A stretch of 64,000 nucleotides of DNA from Chlorogloea purpurea SAG 13.99 (GTDB lineage: Bacteria > Cyanobacteriota > Cyanobacteriia > Cyanobacteriales > Microcystaceae), in NCBI GenBank assembly GCA_016903695.1, contig JADQBB010000009.1, positions 1 through 64,000 of the forward strand, given 5' to 3'. The position numbers and the translations under genes are program-made. This document shows positions 10,401 to 19,307 of the stretch, in pieces; position 1 is the stretch's first letter, and each line of letters opens with the position of its first letter. Under the pieces are notes generated by a model that was given only the letters and a program-made list of their open reading frames with translations, searched no databases and was not told the DNA's origin.

Positions 10401-10852
10401 TACAATCGGTGTGGAAGCATCGTTACGCGCTGTTCAGGGCTAGATACGGAACGGTAGGATTCTTCGCCCTTCCCAACCTGTTGATCTTCCAGATACTTTT
10501 CCCCCTCGTTTCTCCTTTGTTAGATGCGTTCATGTTATTCTCGGTACTCTGGTTCAGTTGGTTGAAGGGACAGCACCCCGATGTAGCGATTTCTGGAGAT
10601 GGTCAACGAATTATGGTTTACTATCTTCTCTTTCTTGCCCTCGATCTAACGGTCGCTTTCATCGCTTTCGCACTAGAACCCAAAGAGGATTGGAAACTCG
10701 TGATCTGGCTCTTACCCCAACGCTTTTTTTATCGCCAGTTAATGTATTATGTGGCTATTAAATCGGTCCTGACGGCGATTCACGGCCAGATTATCGGCTG
10801 GGGCAAGTTAGAGCGAAAATCCACCGTCACCGATGCAGGTACGTCCTTTTAA
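7457..10852 (+). CDS. GH18 - NodB polysaccharide deacetylase - GT2 synthase fusion
   Basis: A 1131-residue membrane protein combining three activities usually on separate polypeptides. A transmembrane segment lies at about residues 26-46. Residues 95-415 form a GH18-like domain with NIDFES near 217. Residues 485-680 form a NodB deacetylase with metal-binding TFDDGPD (about 492) and SHTFTHPN, plus the late LLHDSGGDRSQ motif. After a membrane segment (about 710-740) comes a processive GT2 domain with DDGSNDGT (about 794), DADT (846), EDTDLT (936) and QRFRW (973), then C-terminal membrane helices. The expected role is synthesis and trimming of a partly deacetylated beta-linked GlcNAc-type exopolysaccharide, by analogy to PgaB/PgaC and hyaluronan/chitin synthases. 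The GH18 motif keeps its Glu. Spacing to the next gene is 3 nt. Confidence 0.9.
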   Translation: MKHHKKSPIFYDPRQRRWKWFSRTSKTIALVLTTITIVFLVSMVINPDLPNLGLSSLHNLRNSHLAVAPKGKDSLLNRFHDYFSGRERSYLKVNETGSTRVAPEHIGFYVNWDDNSFTSLKRNIANLDKLMPEWIHLEDASGAIALDDPDKQKQTLHYVRATRENLPVIPLINNFDSKTMSWDGAKVGALLADPRARDTLIRNLFRLVRDNHFRGVNIDFESIPAGSQQNLLTFMEEIGAKFHSAGLEISQSVPLDDPAFDYSRLAEVNDYLILMAYDENSSVDDVGPIASQDWFVKHLRNRVGGVPANKLVVAIGNYGYDWTGEHPPAEEIAFQDAIRIAKESEAQIKLDPASLNETFDYYDEKQRLHHVWFLDAITAFNQVKAAQQYGVRGFALWRMGSEDPSLWEVWEKEERLERSTVKELTKIHYGYDIDYEGSGEVLKVTDTPKDGEREINYDDKLGLIVDQTLRSYPSSYVINRWGANDRHKIALTFDDGPDSDYTPQILDILKERNVKATFFIIGMNASLNTDLLRRIYDEGHDIGSHTFTHPNIAITSQEQLKLELNVTERLLETQLGRRTLIFRPPYAEDVEPETPEQVAPLEFTGSMGYYTIGMQIDPLDWKNPGVEKIVAETIRQVEAGLGNVVLLHDSGGDRSQTLAALPQLIDALQQRGFQLVTVSELIGLPRDKVMPVATKKDRFLLDFDWLGFFLFQQGNSLARFLFLIGIGLSLIRLLFIASLALYEWYGRRGRRYPDDYYPTVAVIVPAYNEEKVIVKTINSILRSHYPNFHILVIDDGSNDGTHQRLLETFGEEPRVRILCQSNGGKSEALNHGISKTDAEIIVTLDADTVLRPDAIGKLVRHFHNPNMGAVAGNAKVGNRINILTYWQALEYITSQNLERRAFGFLNCISVVPGAIGAWRRELLLKTGGFVSDTLAEDTDLTLTVLEMGYKIDYEVAAIALTEAPDTVRAFLKQRFRWMFGTLQSVWKHRYALFRARYGTVGFFALPNLLIFQILFPLVSPLLDAFMLFSVLWFSWLKGQHPDVAISGDGQRIMVYYLLFLALDLTVAFIAFALEPKEDWKLVIWLLPQRFFYRQLMYYVAIKSVLTAIHGQIIGWGKLERKSTVTDAGTSF

Positions 10853-10855
10853 CAC

Positions 10856-12229
10856 ATGGGTAAGCCCGATGATTCACTGTCGCCTAAAAAAGAGAGAACT
10901 ATTGGGTTATACGTTCTCTCTTTTCTGGGCTTCACTTTTTCCCTCTTGGCTTTCTGGCCGGGATTTATGGAATTTGATTCTCTAGAGCAATACGCGCAAG
11001 TTAGAGGCATAGTACCTCTAGATAATTGGTATCCGATCAGTATGGCTATTCTCTGGAGATTTCTGCTGCCTATCCACGACGGGCCGGAGCCACTGTTAAT
11101 CCTACAATTGGGTTTATATTGGGGGGGGTTTCTCTATCTCGCTTTACGATCGTACCGACGTACCTCCAACTTTCTCTTAGCCATCGTCGCCGTTCTCGTT
11201 CCTTTCGCTCCCTTCCTGCTTAATTTTGTCGGTGTGATCTGGAAAGATGTACACCTCGCCCTGTGTTTTTTCTGGTCTTGTCTGCTGTTATGCTTCGATA
11301 AACCTTCGAGAGCCAAGTTAGTTATCAGCCTCGTCTTTATCTATTACGGGATTTCCGTTAGATATAACGGATTGTTCGCCGCTCTACCGCTCGTGGTTCT
11401 TTGGAGCGATCGCTTTTCTGCTTTCACGGGGATTAGGAATAAATTTCGCTTACCCCTGCTGACATTCTCGGTTATTTTATTCTATTGGCTTTTAAGTTCC
11501 ACACTCGCTGCTTTTATCCCCTTTGACAAATATAGCCCCCTCAATGCTCAATTATTGAATGAGATCACATATATTCAATGCCATTCCACAAGGGATGATT
11601 TCAGTTTTCCCGTCAATTATTATGGGGAACGATGGCAAAAATTGAAGTCAAAATATCGTAAGAAACAGATTTGCGATCGGGTTATCTCCCTAGCGAGCAG
11701 CGCCGATACTAATATTATTTTCGATGAGGAATACTTACAACATCCCGACTATAAAGATCCAGACATTAAGCGGCTATGGTTTCGGACTGTTATAACCCAC
11801 CCCTTACAATATATCCAGTATAGATTTATAGTCTATCGAACTTTCCTCCGTCCATTCAAATATGAACAAACCTATTATTATATCTATGATGCTCTTCATC
11901 ACCAAGACAATGACGCTGATTATTTCCGCCCCTCTATGCAGGTGGTTAATCCCTTGGGAATTACGAACTACCTCATTCACTATATAACTTTATCCTCTCG
12001 AATAGTTTCTATTTTCTTTCGTCCCCTGTTTTGGCTGATAGCACTTTTTTCCCTTGTAGGTTTTTCAGTTTATATGACGAATAAATTCGTCTTTTTAGTA
12101 TCTTTATCGGGCCTCTTATATCTCTTAATGTATTTCTTCTTTTTACCGTCTCCCGATTTCCGCTATGCCTATTATTCTATCTTGGCGGCAACTGTAGGGA
12201 TTTTTCTCTCCTTTAAAGATTTACACTGA
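10856..12229 (+). CDS. Multi-pass membrane protein, GT-C-like (copy 1)
   Basis: A 457-residue integral membrane protein with about ten predicted helices. The first loop carries FWPGFMEFDSLEQYAQ followed by a W-P-I-S-M-A-I-L-W segment, the spacing seen in GT-C glycosyltransferases of the ArnT/PMT type, where an acidic residue in the first periplasmic loop binds the lipid-linked sugar donor. Other motifs are GVIWKDVH, ISVRYNGLFAALP and a C-terminal FFFLPSPDFRYAYYSI. It starts 3 nt after the polysaccharide fusion gene and is followed 17 nt later by a paralogue, so it probably decorates or exports that polymer. The GT-C assignment is inference from topology and motifs. Confidence 0.75.
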   Translation: MGKPDDSLSPKKERTIGLYVLSFLGFTFSLLAFWPGFMEFDSLEQYAQVRGIVPLDNWYPISMAILWRFLLPIHDGPEPLLILQLGLYWGGFLYLALRSYRRTSNFLLAIVAVLVPFAPFLLNFVGVIWKDVHLALCFFWSCLLLCFDKPSRAKLVISLVFIYYGISVRYNGLFAALPLVVLWSDRFSAFTGIRNKFRLPLLTFSVILFYWLLSSTLAAFIPFDKYSPLNAQLLNEITYIQCHSTRDDFSFPVNYYGERWQKLKSKYRKKQICDRVISLASSADTNIIFDEEYLQHPDYKDPDIKRLWFRTVITHPLQYIQYRFIVYRTFLRPFKYEQTYYYIYDALHHQDNDADYFRPSMQVVNPLGITNYLIHYITLSSRIVSIFFRPLFWLIALFSLVGFSVYMTNKFVFLVSLSGLLYLLMYFFFLPSPDFRYAYYSILAATVGIFLSFKDLH

Positions 12230-12246
12230 TTACAAGTTTTTAACTT

Positions 12247-13620
12247 ATGGGTAATTCCAAGCGTGATTTTTCACCTAAGATCGATCGAACCGTATGGCTC
12301 TACATTGTCTCTTTTGTAGGTTTTAGTTTCTCTCTCTTGGCTTTCTGGCCGGGATTCATGGAAATTGATTCTTTTATGCAATACGCGCAAGCAAAGGGCT
12401 TGTTGTCTTTAAATGATTGGCATCCGATCAGTATGGCTATTCTCTGGAGAATATTACTTTATATCCACGATGGCCCGGAGGTGATGTTAATCCTACAAAT
12501 ATCCTTATATTGGGGGGGATTCCTCTATCTAGCCCTCGGACTATACCGCGATACCGCTAATTTTCCCCTAGCTCTCGGTGCGATTATCATCGCTTTTTCT
12601 CCTTTCTCGATCAATTTTCCCGGAGTTATCTGGAAAGATGTAGAGTTGGCTATCTCCTTTTTCTGGGCTTGTATACTCTTGTGCTTCAAACCGTCGAGAA
12701 GCAAACTGATTCTAAGTCTCGTCTTCATCTATTACGGCATTTCCGTCAGACATAACGGCTTGTTCGCCGCCCTACCGGTTGCGGTTCTCTGGAGCGATCG
12801 CTTCTCCCGTTTCGCCGGAATTAACCATAAATTTCGCTTACCGATTCTCACATTCACTGTCTTTTTATTTTATGAGCTTTTAGGTTTAACACTGAGCCAG
12901 TTTATCAACTTTGAAAAAACTAGTCCTCTCAATGCTCAATTCTTAAATGAGATCACATATATTCAATGTCAGTCCCCACGGGAGGATTTGGCTTTTCCTA
13001 TTACTTATTACGGGGAAGCATGGCAAACATCAGAGCCAAAATATCGCAAGAAACGGATTTGCGATCGGGTTATCGCTCTTGCCAGCACCACCGATACCAA
13101 TAGTATTTTTGATGAGGGGTATTTAAAAAATCCTAGCTATAGAGATCCCGATATTAAACGATTATGGTTACAGAGCGTCATGGGTTCTCCTTTGCGGTAT
13201 CTTCAATACAGAGCGATCGTTTATCGAACTTTCCTCCGTCCCTTTAGTTATGCAGAACCTTCCTACTATTTATATGACACGATCGAAGGTCAAGATATTG
13301 TCCCTAATTATTTCCGTCCCTCGATGAAAGTAATTAATCCTCTAGGAACCACTCAATTCCTGATCGATTATGTAAATCTATCCGCTCAATATCTATCTAT
13401 TTTATTTCGCCCCTTCTTTTGGCTGCTTTTACTTATTTTCATTGCGGGATTTTTCCTTTATAAAAAAGATAGGTTTACTTTTTTTGTATCCTTATCTGGA
13501 TTGTTATATTTATTAATGTATTTCTTTTTTCTACCTTCTCCTGATTTTCGCTATGCTTATTATTCAATCTTCGCAACGATTACAGCAATTTTCGGGATAT
13601 TAAAAACTTATGTTAATTAA
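12247..13620 (+). CDS. Multi-pass membrane protein, GT-C-like (copy 2)
   Basis: Same length (457 residues) and same motif order as the preceding gene: FWPGFMEIDSFMQYAQ, WHPISMAILWR, GVIWKDVE, ISVRHNGLFAALP, NEITYIQC and FFFLPSPDFRYAYYSI, with clear divergence between them in loops and at the far N-terminus. The pair is a tandem duplication kept intact, suggesting that the two copies have different donor or acceptor preferences. Both keep the acidic residue after GFME. It is the third gene of the 7.4-13.6 kb operon; the end is convergent with chlD 48 bp away. Confidence 0.75.
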   Translation: MGNSKRDFSPKIDRTVWLYIVSFVGFSFSLLAFWPGFMEIDSFMQYAQAKGLLSLNDWHPISMAILWRILLYIHDGPEVMLILQISLYWGGFLYLALGLYRDTANFPLALGAIIIAFSPFSINFPGVIWKDVELAISFFWACILLCFKPSRSKLILSLVFIYYGISVRHNGLFAALPVAVLWSDRFSRFAGINHKFRLPILTFTVFLFYELLGLTLSQFINFEKTSPLNAQFLNEITYIQCQSPREDLAFPITYYGEAWQTSEPKYRKKRICDRVIALASTTDTNSIFDEGYLKNPSYRDPDIKRLWLQSVMGSPLRYLQYRAIVYRTFLRPFSYAEPSYYLYDTIEGQDIVPNYFRPSMKVINPLGTTQFLIDYVNLSAQYLSILFRPFFWLLLLIFIAGFFLYKKDRFTFFVSLSGLLYLLMYFFFLPSPDFRYAYYSIFATITAIFGILKTYVN

Positions 13621-13667
13621 TATCCGCTCTATTTTTGCCTCGTAGACCATACCTGTACAGTTGGTAA

Positions 13668-15689
13668 CTAACGCTTCATCTCCGAGATAGCGCCTCTGGC
13701 CATAGAAGCGATCGCCTGATCCGTAGCCCTCGGTAAATGATAGTATTTCCCCCCCGCCTGTAGCGCCAATTCTTTAGCAAAGCCGGTGGATACGAATTTC
13801 TTCTCGGTATCGATGACTAATAATTTCATCCCCAGGGCGCGCAGTTTAGCCGCTATATCTAATAACTCGGCTTTTATATCGGGTTTTTCCCCATCGGTGA
13901 TGGGTTCACCCAGGGATTTAGCGAGGGGGATATTACTTCTCCCGTCGGTGATGGCCACTATGACCACCTCGCCAATATCCCCGGATAATTGGGCGTTGCG
14001 CCCCACGTTCACCGCTTGGGTCAAGCCGTGGGCTAAAGGCGAACCACCTCCACAGGGTAGGGTTTCTAGACGTTTCTTAGCTAAAGCGATCGATCTCGTG
14101 GGCGGTAATAGTACATCAGCCCTATCCCCGCGGAAAGGAATCAACGATACTTGGTCGCGATTCTCGTAAGCTTCCGTCAACAGACGCATCACCGCACCTT
14201 TAGCCGACTGCATCCGATTTAACGCCATAGAACCGGACGCATCCACTACGAATACTATCAATGAACCGGCTTTGCGGGCCAGTCTCTTCGATCTTAAATC
14301 GGACTCCTCAACGATCACATTCCTTTCGGGATTACGGAGGCGGCGGGCTTTTTGATAGGGGGCGGCGGCCCTTAACGTCGCATCTACCGCCACTCTTTTA
14401 ACTTTTCCCTTGGGCAACATGGGTTTAATATAACGGCCTCTATCTTCGGAGAAGATTAAATTTCTTGCGCCTGATTTGCCCTGTCTCTGGGCCATCTGGG
14501 CGAAATACAACACGCTGGGATCTAAAATCACTCCCTCCGGGTCGAAGATGAATTCTTCCGGTAGGTTCTGGGGTTGTTCTTCTTCCTGTTCTTTCTCCTC
14601 GTCTTCTTTCTCTTCCTCTTCTTCCTGCTCCTCGGAATTCTGATCCGGTGGCGGCGGTGGTGGTGGGGGCGGCGATTGGGGTTGTTCTTCCTCCGGCGGG
14701 GGGGCGGTGATGCTCGATCGAGGTATGATCACTAATTCTACTGCTCGTTTGAGATCGTCGGCGCTGACGAAGTTTCTTCCCTCTAGGGCGGCGGCGGCTT
14801 TAGCCACCCGCGCCGCAAATAGTTCGGCCCTGTGTCCCTGGACTTTTCCCCGCAACGCTTCTTCTACTAAATAGCTGATCTGGTCGTGGGTGATGCCCAC
14901 CTCTTTCAACCATTCGCGGGCTAGGATGATTTCTGTTTTCAAGTCGTCGATTTGGGCGTTGTATTGCTCTAAAAATGCCTTCGGTGACGTGGAGTAATCC
15001 AGGGCCTGATTCACCGCTGTCACCCTTTGATCGAGGTCGAGGACTCCATCGGCGGAGAGTGCGATCGCCATACGATCGAGGAAATGGGGCCTCAAGTCTC
15101 CCTCATCCGGGTTGTAGGTGGCGATAAGTAGGGGTTGACAGGGATGTTGAAAGCTGATGCCTTCCCTTTCTATAAGGTTACGCCCTTCGCTTAATACACT
15201 CAATAACGCGTTAACTATCCCGTCATCGAGTAGATTAATTTCGTCGATGTATAATACTCCCCTGTGGGCGGTGGCTAACAGTCCAGGTTGAAAAATTGGT
15301 TCACCTCGTTTCACCGATTCTTCCACATCCACCGAACCTAAGAGACGGTCTTCCGTAACGCCGAGGGGAATTTGTACGAAAGGGGCGGGGATGATCTCCG
15401 TGGGTATATCCGCCCCGGCAGTCCAGTCTTCTTTAGTTAGATCGTCCCATTGGGAAGGGTTAGCAGGGTCGCAACGATAAGGATTACCCTTGATGATCTC
15501 GATGGGGGGCAACAGGGAATGAATCGCCCGCGCCATCACCGATTTGGCTGTACCTCTCCTACCCGCTATGACCACGCCCCCTAAATTGGGGTCAATCGCC
15601 GCCAGCAGTAACGCCAATTTGATCGCCTCCTGTCCTACTACGGCGGTGAGGGGAAAATTAAGATTCACATAAGGGGAAGTGGTAGACAT
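13668..15689 (-). CDS. chlD: Magnesium chelatase subunit D
   Basis: The ChlD subunit of the ChlIDH complex, which inserts Mg2+ into protoporphyrin IX in an ATP-dependent step, committing to chlorophyll. The N-terminal AAA+ domain (GRRGTAKS at Walker [11 protein letters not shown] at Walker B) is followed by a linker of poly-Pro then poly-Glu/Asp (near residues 330-380) and a C-terminal von Willebrand A domain with the MIDAS sequence VDASGSM. I place the start at the ATG at 15689 ([20 protein letters not shown]) because upstream residues are not family-like; this gives 673 residues, normal for ChlD. The chlM gene for the next pathway step is 25 kb away. Confidence 0.95.
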   Translation of the reverse strand: MSTTSPYVNLNFPLTAVVGQEAIKLALLLAAIDPNLGGVVIAGRRGTAKSVMARAIHSLLPPIEIIKGNPYRCDPANPSQWDDLTKEDWTAGADIPTEIIPAPFVQIPLGVTEDRLLGSVDVEESVKRGEPIFQPGLLATAHRGVLYIDEINLLDDGIVNALLSVLSEGRNLIEREGISFQHPCQPLLIATYNPDEGDLRPHFLDRMAIALSADGVLDLDQRVTAVNQALDYSTSPKAFLEQYNAQIDDLKTEIILAREWLKEVGITHDQISYLVEEALRGKVQGHRAELFAARVAKAAAALEGRNFVSADDLKRAVELVIIPRSSITAPPPEEEQPQSPPPPPPPPPDQNSEEQEEEEEKEDEEKEQEEEQPQNLPEEFIFDPEGVILDPSVLYFAQMAQRQGKSGARNLIFSEDRGRYIKPMLPKGKVKRVAVDATLRAAAPYQKARRLRNPERNVIVEESDLRSKRLARKAGSLIVFVVDASGSMALNRMQSAKGAVMRLLTEAYENRDQVSLIPFRGDRADVLLPPTRSIALAKKRLETLPCGGGSPLAHGLTQAVNVGRNAQLSGDIGEVVIVAITDGRSNIPLAKSLGEPITDGEKPDIKAELLDIAAKLRALGMKLLVIDTEKKFVSTGFAKELALQAGGKYYHLPRATDQAIASMARGAISEMKR

Positions 15690-15817
15690 AGGGGGAAAAT
15701 ACGATCGATGAAAAGCGGGTGGTACGGAAGTCGATCTTACCAAAGATTTCGTGCCAAGATGCTTTTATCTTCAAATCAGGGCAGTGATAATCTGGCCACC
15801 GCTTCAGGATATGGATT

Positions 15818-17980
15818 TTATTTTTTTGGGCAGGATGATTGTTTTTTCCACCATGCCACTACTAGTTTAATCTCGTCATAGCTAAAACCGTCACCGAGAA
15901 TTTCTTTTAAATTCACTAGGTTAATATCATCCGTTTGTTTGATGACTTTCAGGACTAACATTTGTTTAGCAGGTAATACTAATTTGTCTAGATCGATCGA
16001 TTCACCGGTACTAATTAAGCGAGCTAAGTGGGTGTATATTGTACTGATAGTTAAATTTCTTCTCAAGGCGATTTCTTCTATCACTAAACCCTGTTGGTAG
16101 TATTGAAGAGTAAGAGCGTAGGTATTTGATAATACTTTAGGTGATTCCTGAGTTATAGCTTGAGGCAGGTCATATTCTTGGCAAAAATTCCCGATTTCTG
16201 CGACAAATATAGCGCCATACTTTTGAATTTTACTTTGTCCCACACCAGAAATATTACCGAATTCTTGCAGATTTTTAGGTCTGATCTGTGCCATGAGTTT
16301 GAGTGTGGAATCATGGAAAACCACGTAGGGGGGAACACCCACTTCATCAGCGAGGGATTTACGGAGACGGCGCAGACGATCGAATAACAATTCTGTTTCC
16401 GCCATCATAATATTAGTATCCTCTGATACCGGCTCGGCAGCTTTCCGGGGGACGGCGATAAAAACCGAACGTTGTTTTCTCAGAACTTCCCAACTCTTTT
16501 GATTCAGCTTCAAAATACGATAACCGTCATGGCTTTCATCCACTAATCCTTGATGGACGAGGGAGCGCGCTAAAAGTTTCCATTGTTCGGGTGTCCTATC
16601 CTTACCGATGCCGTAAGTAGATAGGGAATGATGACCGTATTGTTCGATTTTTTTGTTTTTTGAACCCCTCAATACGTCGATGAGATGAGTCACGCCGAAT
16701 TTCTCGTGACAACGGGCTACACATGAGAGAAATTTCTGCGCGTCCACCGTCCAATCTTCTTGTGGTTGAGGATTACAACAATTATCACACAGCCCACAAT
16801 TACCCTCGTATACCTCACCGAAATAGCGTAGAACGATCGTGCGTCTACACTCATTTCCTTCGGCATAATCCACCACTTTCCGTAACTGTTGACGGGCGAT
16901 TAACCGCTCATTATCATCGGGTTTCTGGTCGATGAAATGTTCGATTTTCTTTAAATCACCAAAGCTGAAAAAGAGCGTACACTTAGCCGCCTCACCATCT
17001 CGCCCCGCCCGCCCCGATTCTTGATAATAACCCTCTAAATTTCTCGGTAGATCATAATGCACGACAAAGCGCACATCGGGTTTATTAATACCCATCCCGA
17101 AAGCCACGGTAGCCACCATTATCTGTACATCATCCCGGATGAATCGGGTTTGATTTTTACTTCTCTCTTCATCGGACATCCCGGCGTGATAGGGTAGGGC
17201 GGAAATACGATCGTTTTGTAAACTCGTGGCGATTTCGTCTACAGTTTTGCGACTCGTACAGTAGATGATACCCGCCCCTTTTTCTTTACGGATATAATTC
17301 AATAACTGCTCGTAGCTTCTCCTCTCTTTGGGGACGATTTCATAATAAAGATTGGTGCGATTGAAACTGGCGATGTGAATCATCGGCTTTTTCAATCCCA
17401 ATTGTTCCACTATATCCACCTGCACCCGCTTGGTAGCCGTCGCCGTCAGGGCCAATAGAGGTATTCCTGGATAGCGGCGACGTAATTGGATCATTTGCCG
17501 GTACTCAGGGCGGAAATCATGGCCCCAGTGGGATACACAATGGGCTTCGTCCACGGCGAAAGCGGAGACACCGATATTAGCCGCTATCATATCCAGGAAG
17601 CCTAGAAATTTATCCGAGAGAAGTTTTTCCGGGGCCACGTAAAGGAGTTTGATCTTTCCCGCTAAGATATTCTCTTCTCGATTGCGAATTTCCGGTAGAC
17701 TGATACTGCTATTAATGAAAGTGGCCCCGATACCATTGTCTCTTAAACTATCCACTTGATCCTGCATGAGGGATATTAAAGGGGAGACTACGATCATCAC
17801 TCCTGGTTTCATCAATGCCGGTAGTTGAAAACATAATGACTTACCGCCGCCGGTGGGCATGATTACTAATAAATCCCGATTTTGCAAAGCCGATTCTATG
17901 ATTTGCTCTTGTCCAGGTCGGAATTTATCGTAGCCGAAATAATATTTTAATGCCTGTTCGAGGGTTTGAAATCTGGGCAT
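15818..17980 (-). CDS. recQ: ATP-dependent DNA helicase RecQ
   Basis: A 720-residue superfamily 2 3'-5' helicase acting in recombination and fork repair. Seen in order are Walker A MPTGGGKSLCFQLP (about residue 40), DEAH box with HCVSHWGHDFRPEY, motif VI QESGRAGRDG, the RecQ zinc-binding region (ECRRTIVLRYFGE then CGLCDNC), a winged-helix domain, an HRDC domain (about 525-610) and a C-terminal helix-turn-helix segment. This long form with an extra helix-turn-helix is frequent in cyanobacteria and Firmicutes. It is divergent from tRNA-His across a non-coding gap and probably monocistronic. Confidence 0.96.
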   Translation of the reverse strand: MPRFQTLEQALKYYFGYDKFRPGQEQIIESALQNRDLLVIMPTGGGKSLCFQLPALMKPGVMIVVSPLISLMQDQVDSLRDNGIGATFINSSISLPEIRNREENILAGKIKLLYVAPEKLLSDKFLGFLDMIAANIGVSAFAVDEAHCVSHWGHDFRPEYRQMIQLRRRYPGIPLLALTATATKRVQVDIVEQLGLKKPMIHIASFNRTNLYYEIVPKERRSYEQLLNYIRKEKGAGIIYCTSRKTVDEIATSLQNDRISALPYHAGMSDEERSKNQTRFIRDDVQIMVATVAFGMGINKPDVRFVVHYDLPRNLEGYYQESGRAGRDGEAAKCTLFFSFGDLKKIEHFIDQKPDDNERLIARQQLRKVVDYAEGNECRRTIVLRYFGEVYEGNCGLCDNCCNPQPQEDWTVDAQKFLSCVARCHEKFGVTHLIDVLRGSKNKKIEQYGHHSLSTYGIGKDRTPEQWKLLARSLVHQGLVDESHDGYRILKLNQKSWEVLRKQRSVFIAVPRKAAEPVSEDTNIMMAETELLFDRLRRLRKSLADEVGVPPYVVFHDSTLKLMAQIRPKNLQEFGNISGVGQSKIQKYGAIFVAEIGNFCQEYDLPQAITQESPKVLSNTYALTLQYYQQGLVIEEIALRRNLTISTIYTHLARLISTGESIDLDKLVLPAKQMLVLKVIKQTDDINLVNLKEILGDGFSYDEIKLVVAWWKKQSSCPKK

Positions 17981-18330
17981 CGTGGTAAAAAGCAGTCAAT
18001 TTGTATTACTTTAATTGCTGATCATACCACAGGGCACAGGGCGGTTAAATTATTACGGGTAAATCTCTTAACCAGATTTTAACTTTAGCGGGCGAGATGT
18101 TTACGCTAAAAAAGCACTAATAGCTAAGACAGATTACCGGTTAGGTTTACTCGATAAATAACCTTTCCTGTTCGCGGTACAAGAAACTTCCACCTTTGCT
18201 TTAGATGTGATGCGGTGTTATTTTAATCGCCTTCGTCAACTTAAAGAGTTAGTTTATCTTTAAAAATTTTTTGATTAGATTGCCCGAATCAAGACTTGAA
18301 AGGCCCTATTCACTACAATTTTTATTAGGA
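17981..18330. other. Intergenic region with possible gene remnant
   Basis: About 350 bp between recQ and tRNA-His. A short plus-strand frame ending at about 18262 reads ETSTFALDVMRCYFNRL, which looks like the tail of a degraded protein gene but has no start and no family I can name. The rest is AT-rich and shows no gene. It must hold the recQ promoter on the minus strand. Confidence 0.35.
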
Positions 18331-18405
18331 GGGCGAACGACGGGACTTGAACCCGCGAGTGGTGGAACCACAATCCACTGCCTTAACCACTTGGCTACGC
18401 TCGCC
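18331..18405 (-). tRNA. trnH: tRNA-His (GTG)
   Basis: On the minus strand the sequence folds as a cloverleaf: acceptor GGCGAGC pairs with GTTCGCC (one G-U), D arm AGCCAAGTGGTTAAGGC, anticodon stem GTGGA/TCCAC with loop TTGTGGT (anticodon GTG), and T arm GCGGGTTCAAGTCCCGT. The discriminator is C73, as expected for tRNA-His, and CCA is not encoded. The base before G1 is T rather than the usual encoded G-1. Confidence 0.96.
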
Positions 18406-18497
18406 ATAGACCTTTATTAATATAACACAAACTCTAAAAAATTAGGATAGATTTGATTAAGGGTGAAGTGAACATAAATAAAAAGGTAGGGGGGAGA

Positions 18498-18884
18498 ATG
18501 AAATTATTAAAGCTGGCAGCGGTCATAATAGGTGGTTTATTAACGGGATTAGCAGGGATGATGGTGATTAATAATCCAGGGCAGGGCGACTACGAAAAAT
18601 ACGCTACCAAGGAGTTAACCGGTTATCTCAAAGAAGATGTGTGTACGCAAGTGCGCAGCGAAGGGGAAGTAAAGGCTTTACTGACTGGGTATTGTAAAAC
18701 CTTGGTGGATACCGGACAACCTTACTTGAAGAATACGATCGCTTTATCCACCAAAAGAAGTAATTTCCTGATATTTAGCATTTACCAGACGGAATTATCC
18801 TTTCCCGCACCCGTACCCAGTTACCAATTCGGTACGGTAGCGGTGATGAAACAATTTTATCTATACGAAGCTCAAGAACTATAA
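18498..18884 (+). CDS. DUF4359 family membrane-anchored protein
   Basis: A 128-residue protein when started at the ATG at 18498, which has a strong GGGGGGAG ribosome site just upstream; a longer frame from 18453 lacks this. An N-terminal transmembrane segment or uncleaved signal (residues 1-28) is followed by the DUF4359 pattern: NNPGQGDYEKYATKEL, a YLKEDVC segment, a second Cys in TGYCKTLV, and a C-terminal FSIYQTELSF and FGTVAVMKQFYLY. The family is common in cyanobacteria and its function is unknown. It sits just upstream of a cupin gene on the same strand. Confidence 0.8.
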   Translation: MKLLKLAAVIIGGLLTGLAGMMVINNPGQGDYEKYATKELTGYLKEDVCTQVRSEGEVKALLTGYCKTLVDTGQPYLKNTIALSTKRSNFLIFSIYQTELSFPAPVPSYQFGTVAVMKQFYLYEAQEL

Positions 18885-18923
18885 TCCCACTAAAATAGTG
18901 GTGATAACTCACGGCAAGAGATT

Positions 18924-19307
18924 ATGGATGAGATCACTAACAAGGCCACGACCGAACAAGAAGACATTGAAATGATGCGAACCCCCCCCTGGGGTACTGT
19001 AACGGTCTTAGAAGAAGGTAATCACTATCGTATTAACCGCATAGTAGTGAAACCGGGGCATCATATCAGTTGTCAAATGCACTATCATCGCAGTGAACAC
19101 TGGGTGGTAGTAGCAGGTACGGCTAAAGTTATCTGTAACGACGAGACCACTTTACTGAAACAAAAAGAATCTACATACGTGCCGATGAATACCCCCCACC
19201 GGGTGGAAAACCCCGGCTCGATACCCCTGGTGATGATCGAAGTCCAGAACGGCGAATACTTGGGGGATGATGACATCATCCGCTTCGGTGACGAAGAAAG
19301 TTACTGA
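18924..19307 (+). CDS. Stand-alone cupin, type II mannose-6-phosphate isomerase-like
   Basis: A 127-residue cupin equivalent to the C-terminal domain of bifunctional mannose-1-phosphate guanylyltransferase/mannose-6-phosphate isomerase. Seen are RPPWG-like TPPWG, VVKPGHHISCQMHYHRSEHWVVVAGTA (metal-binding His and Glu of cupin motif 1) and VPMNTPHRVENPG (motif 2). It probably interconverts Man-6-P and Fru-6-P for GDP-mannose and exopolysaccharide precursors; the guanylyltransferase half is absent. Its 3' end overlaps the convergent ABC transporter gene by 7 nt. Confidence 0.82.
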   Translation: MDEITNKATTEQEDIEMMRTPPWGTVTVLEEGNHYRINRIVVKPGHHISCQMHYHRSEHWVVVAGTAKVICNDETTLLKQKESTYVPMNTPHRVENPGSIPLVMIEVQNGEYLGDDDIIRFGDEESY

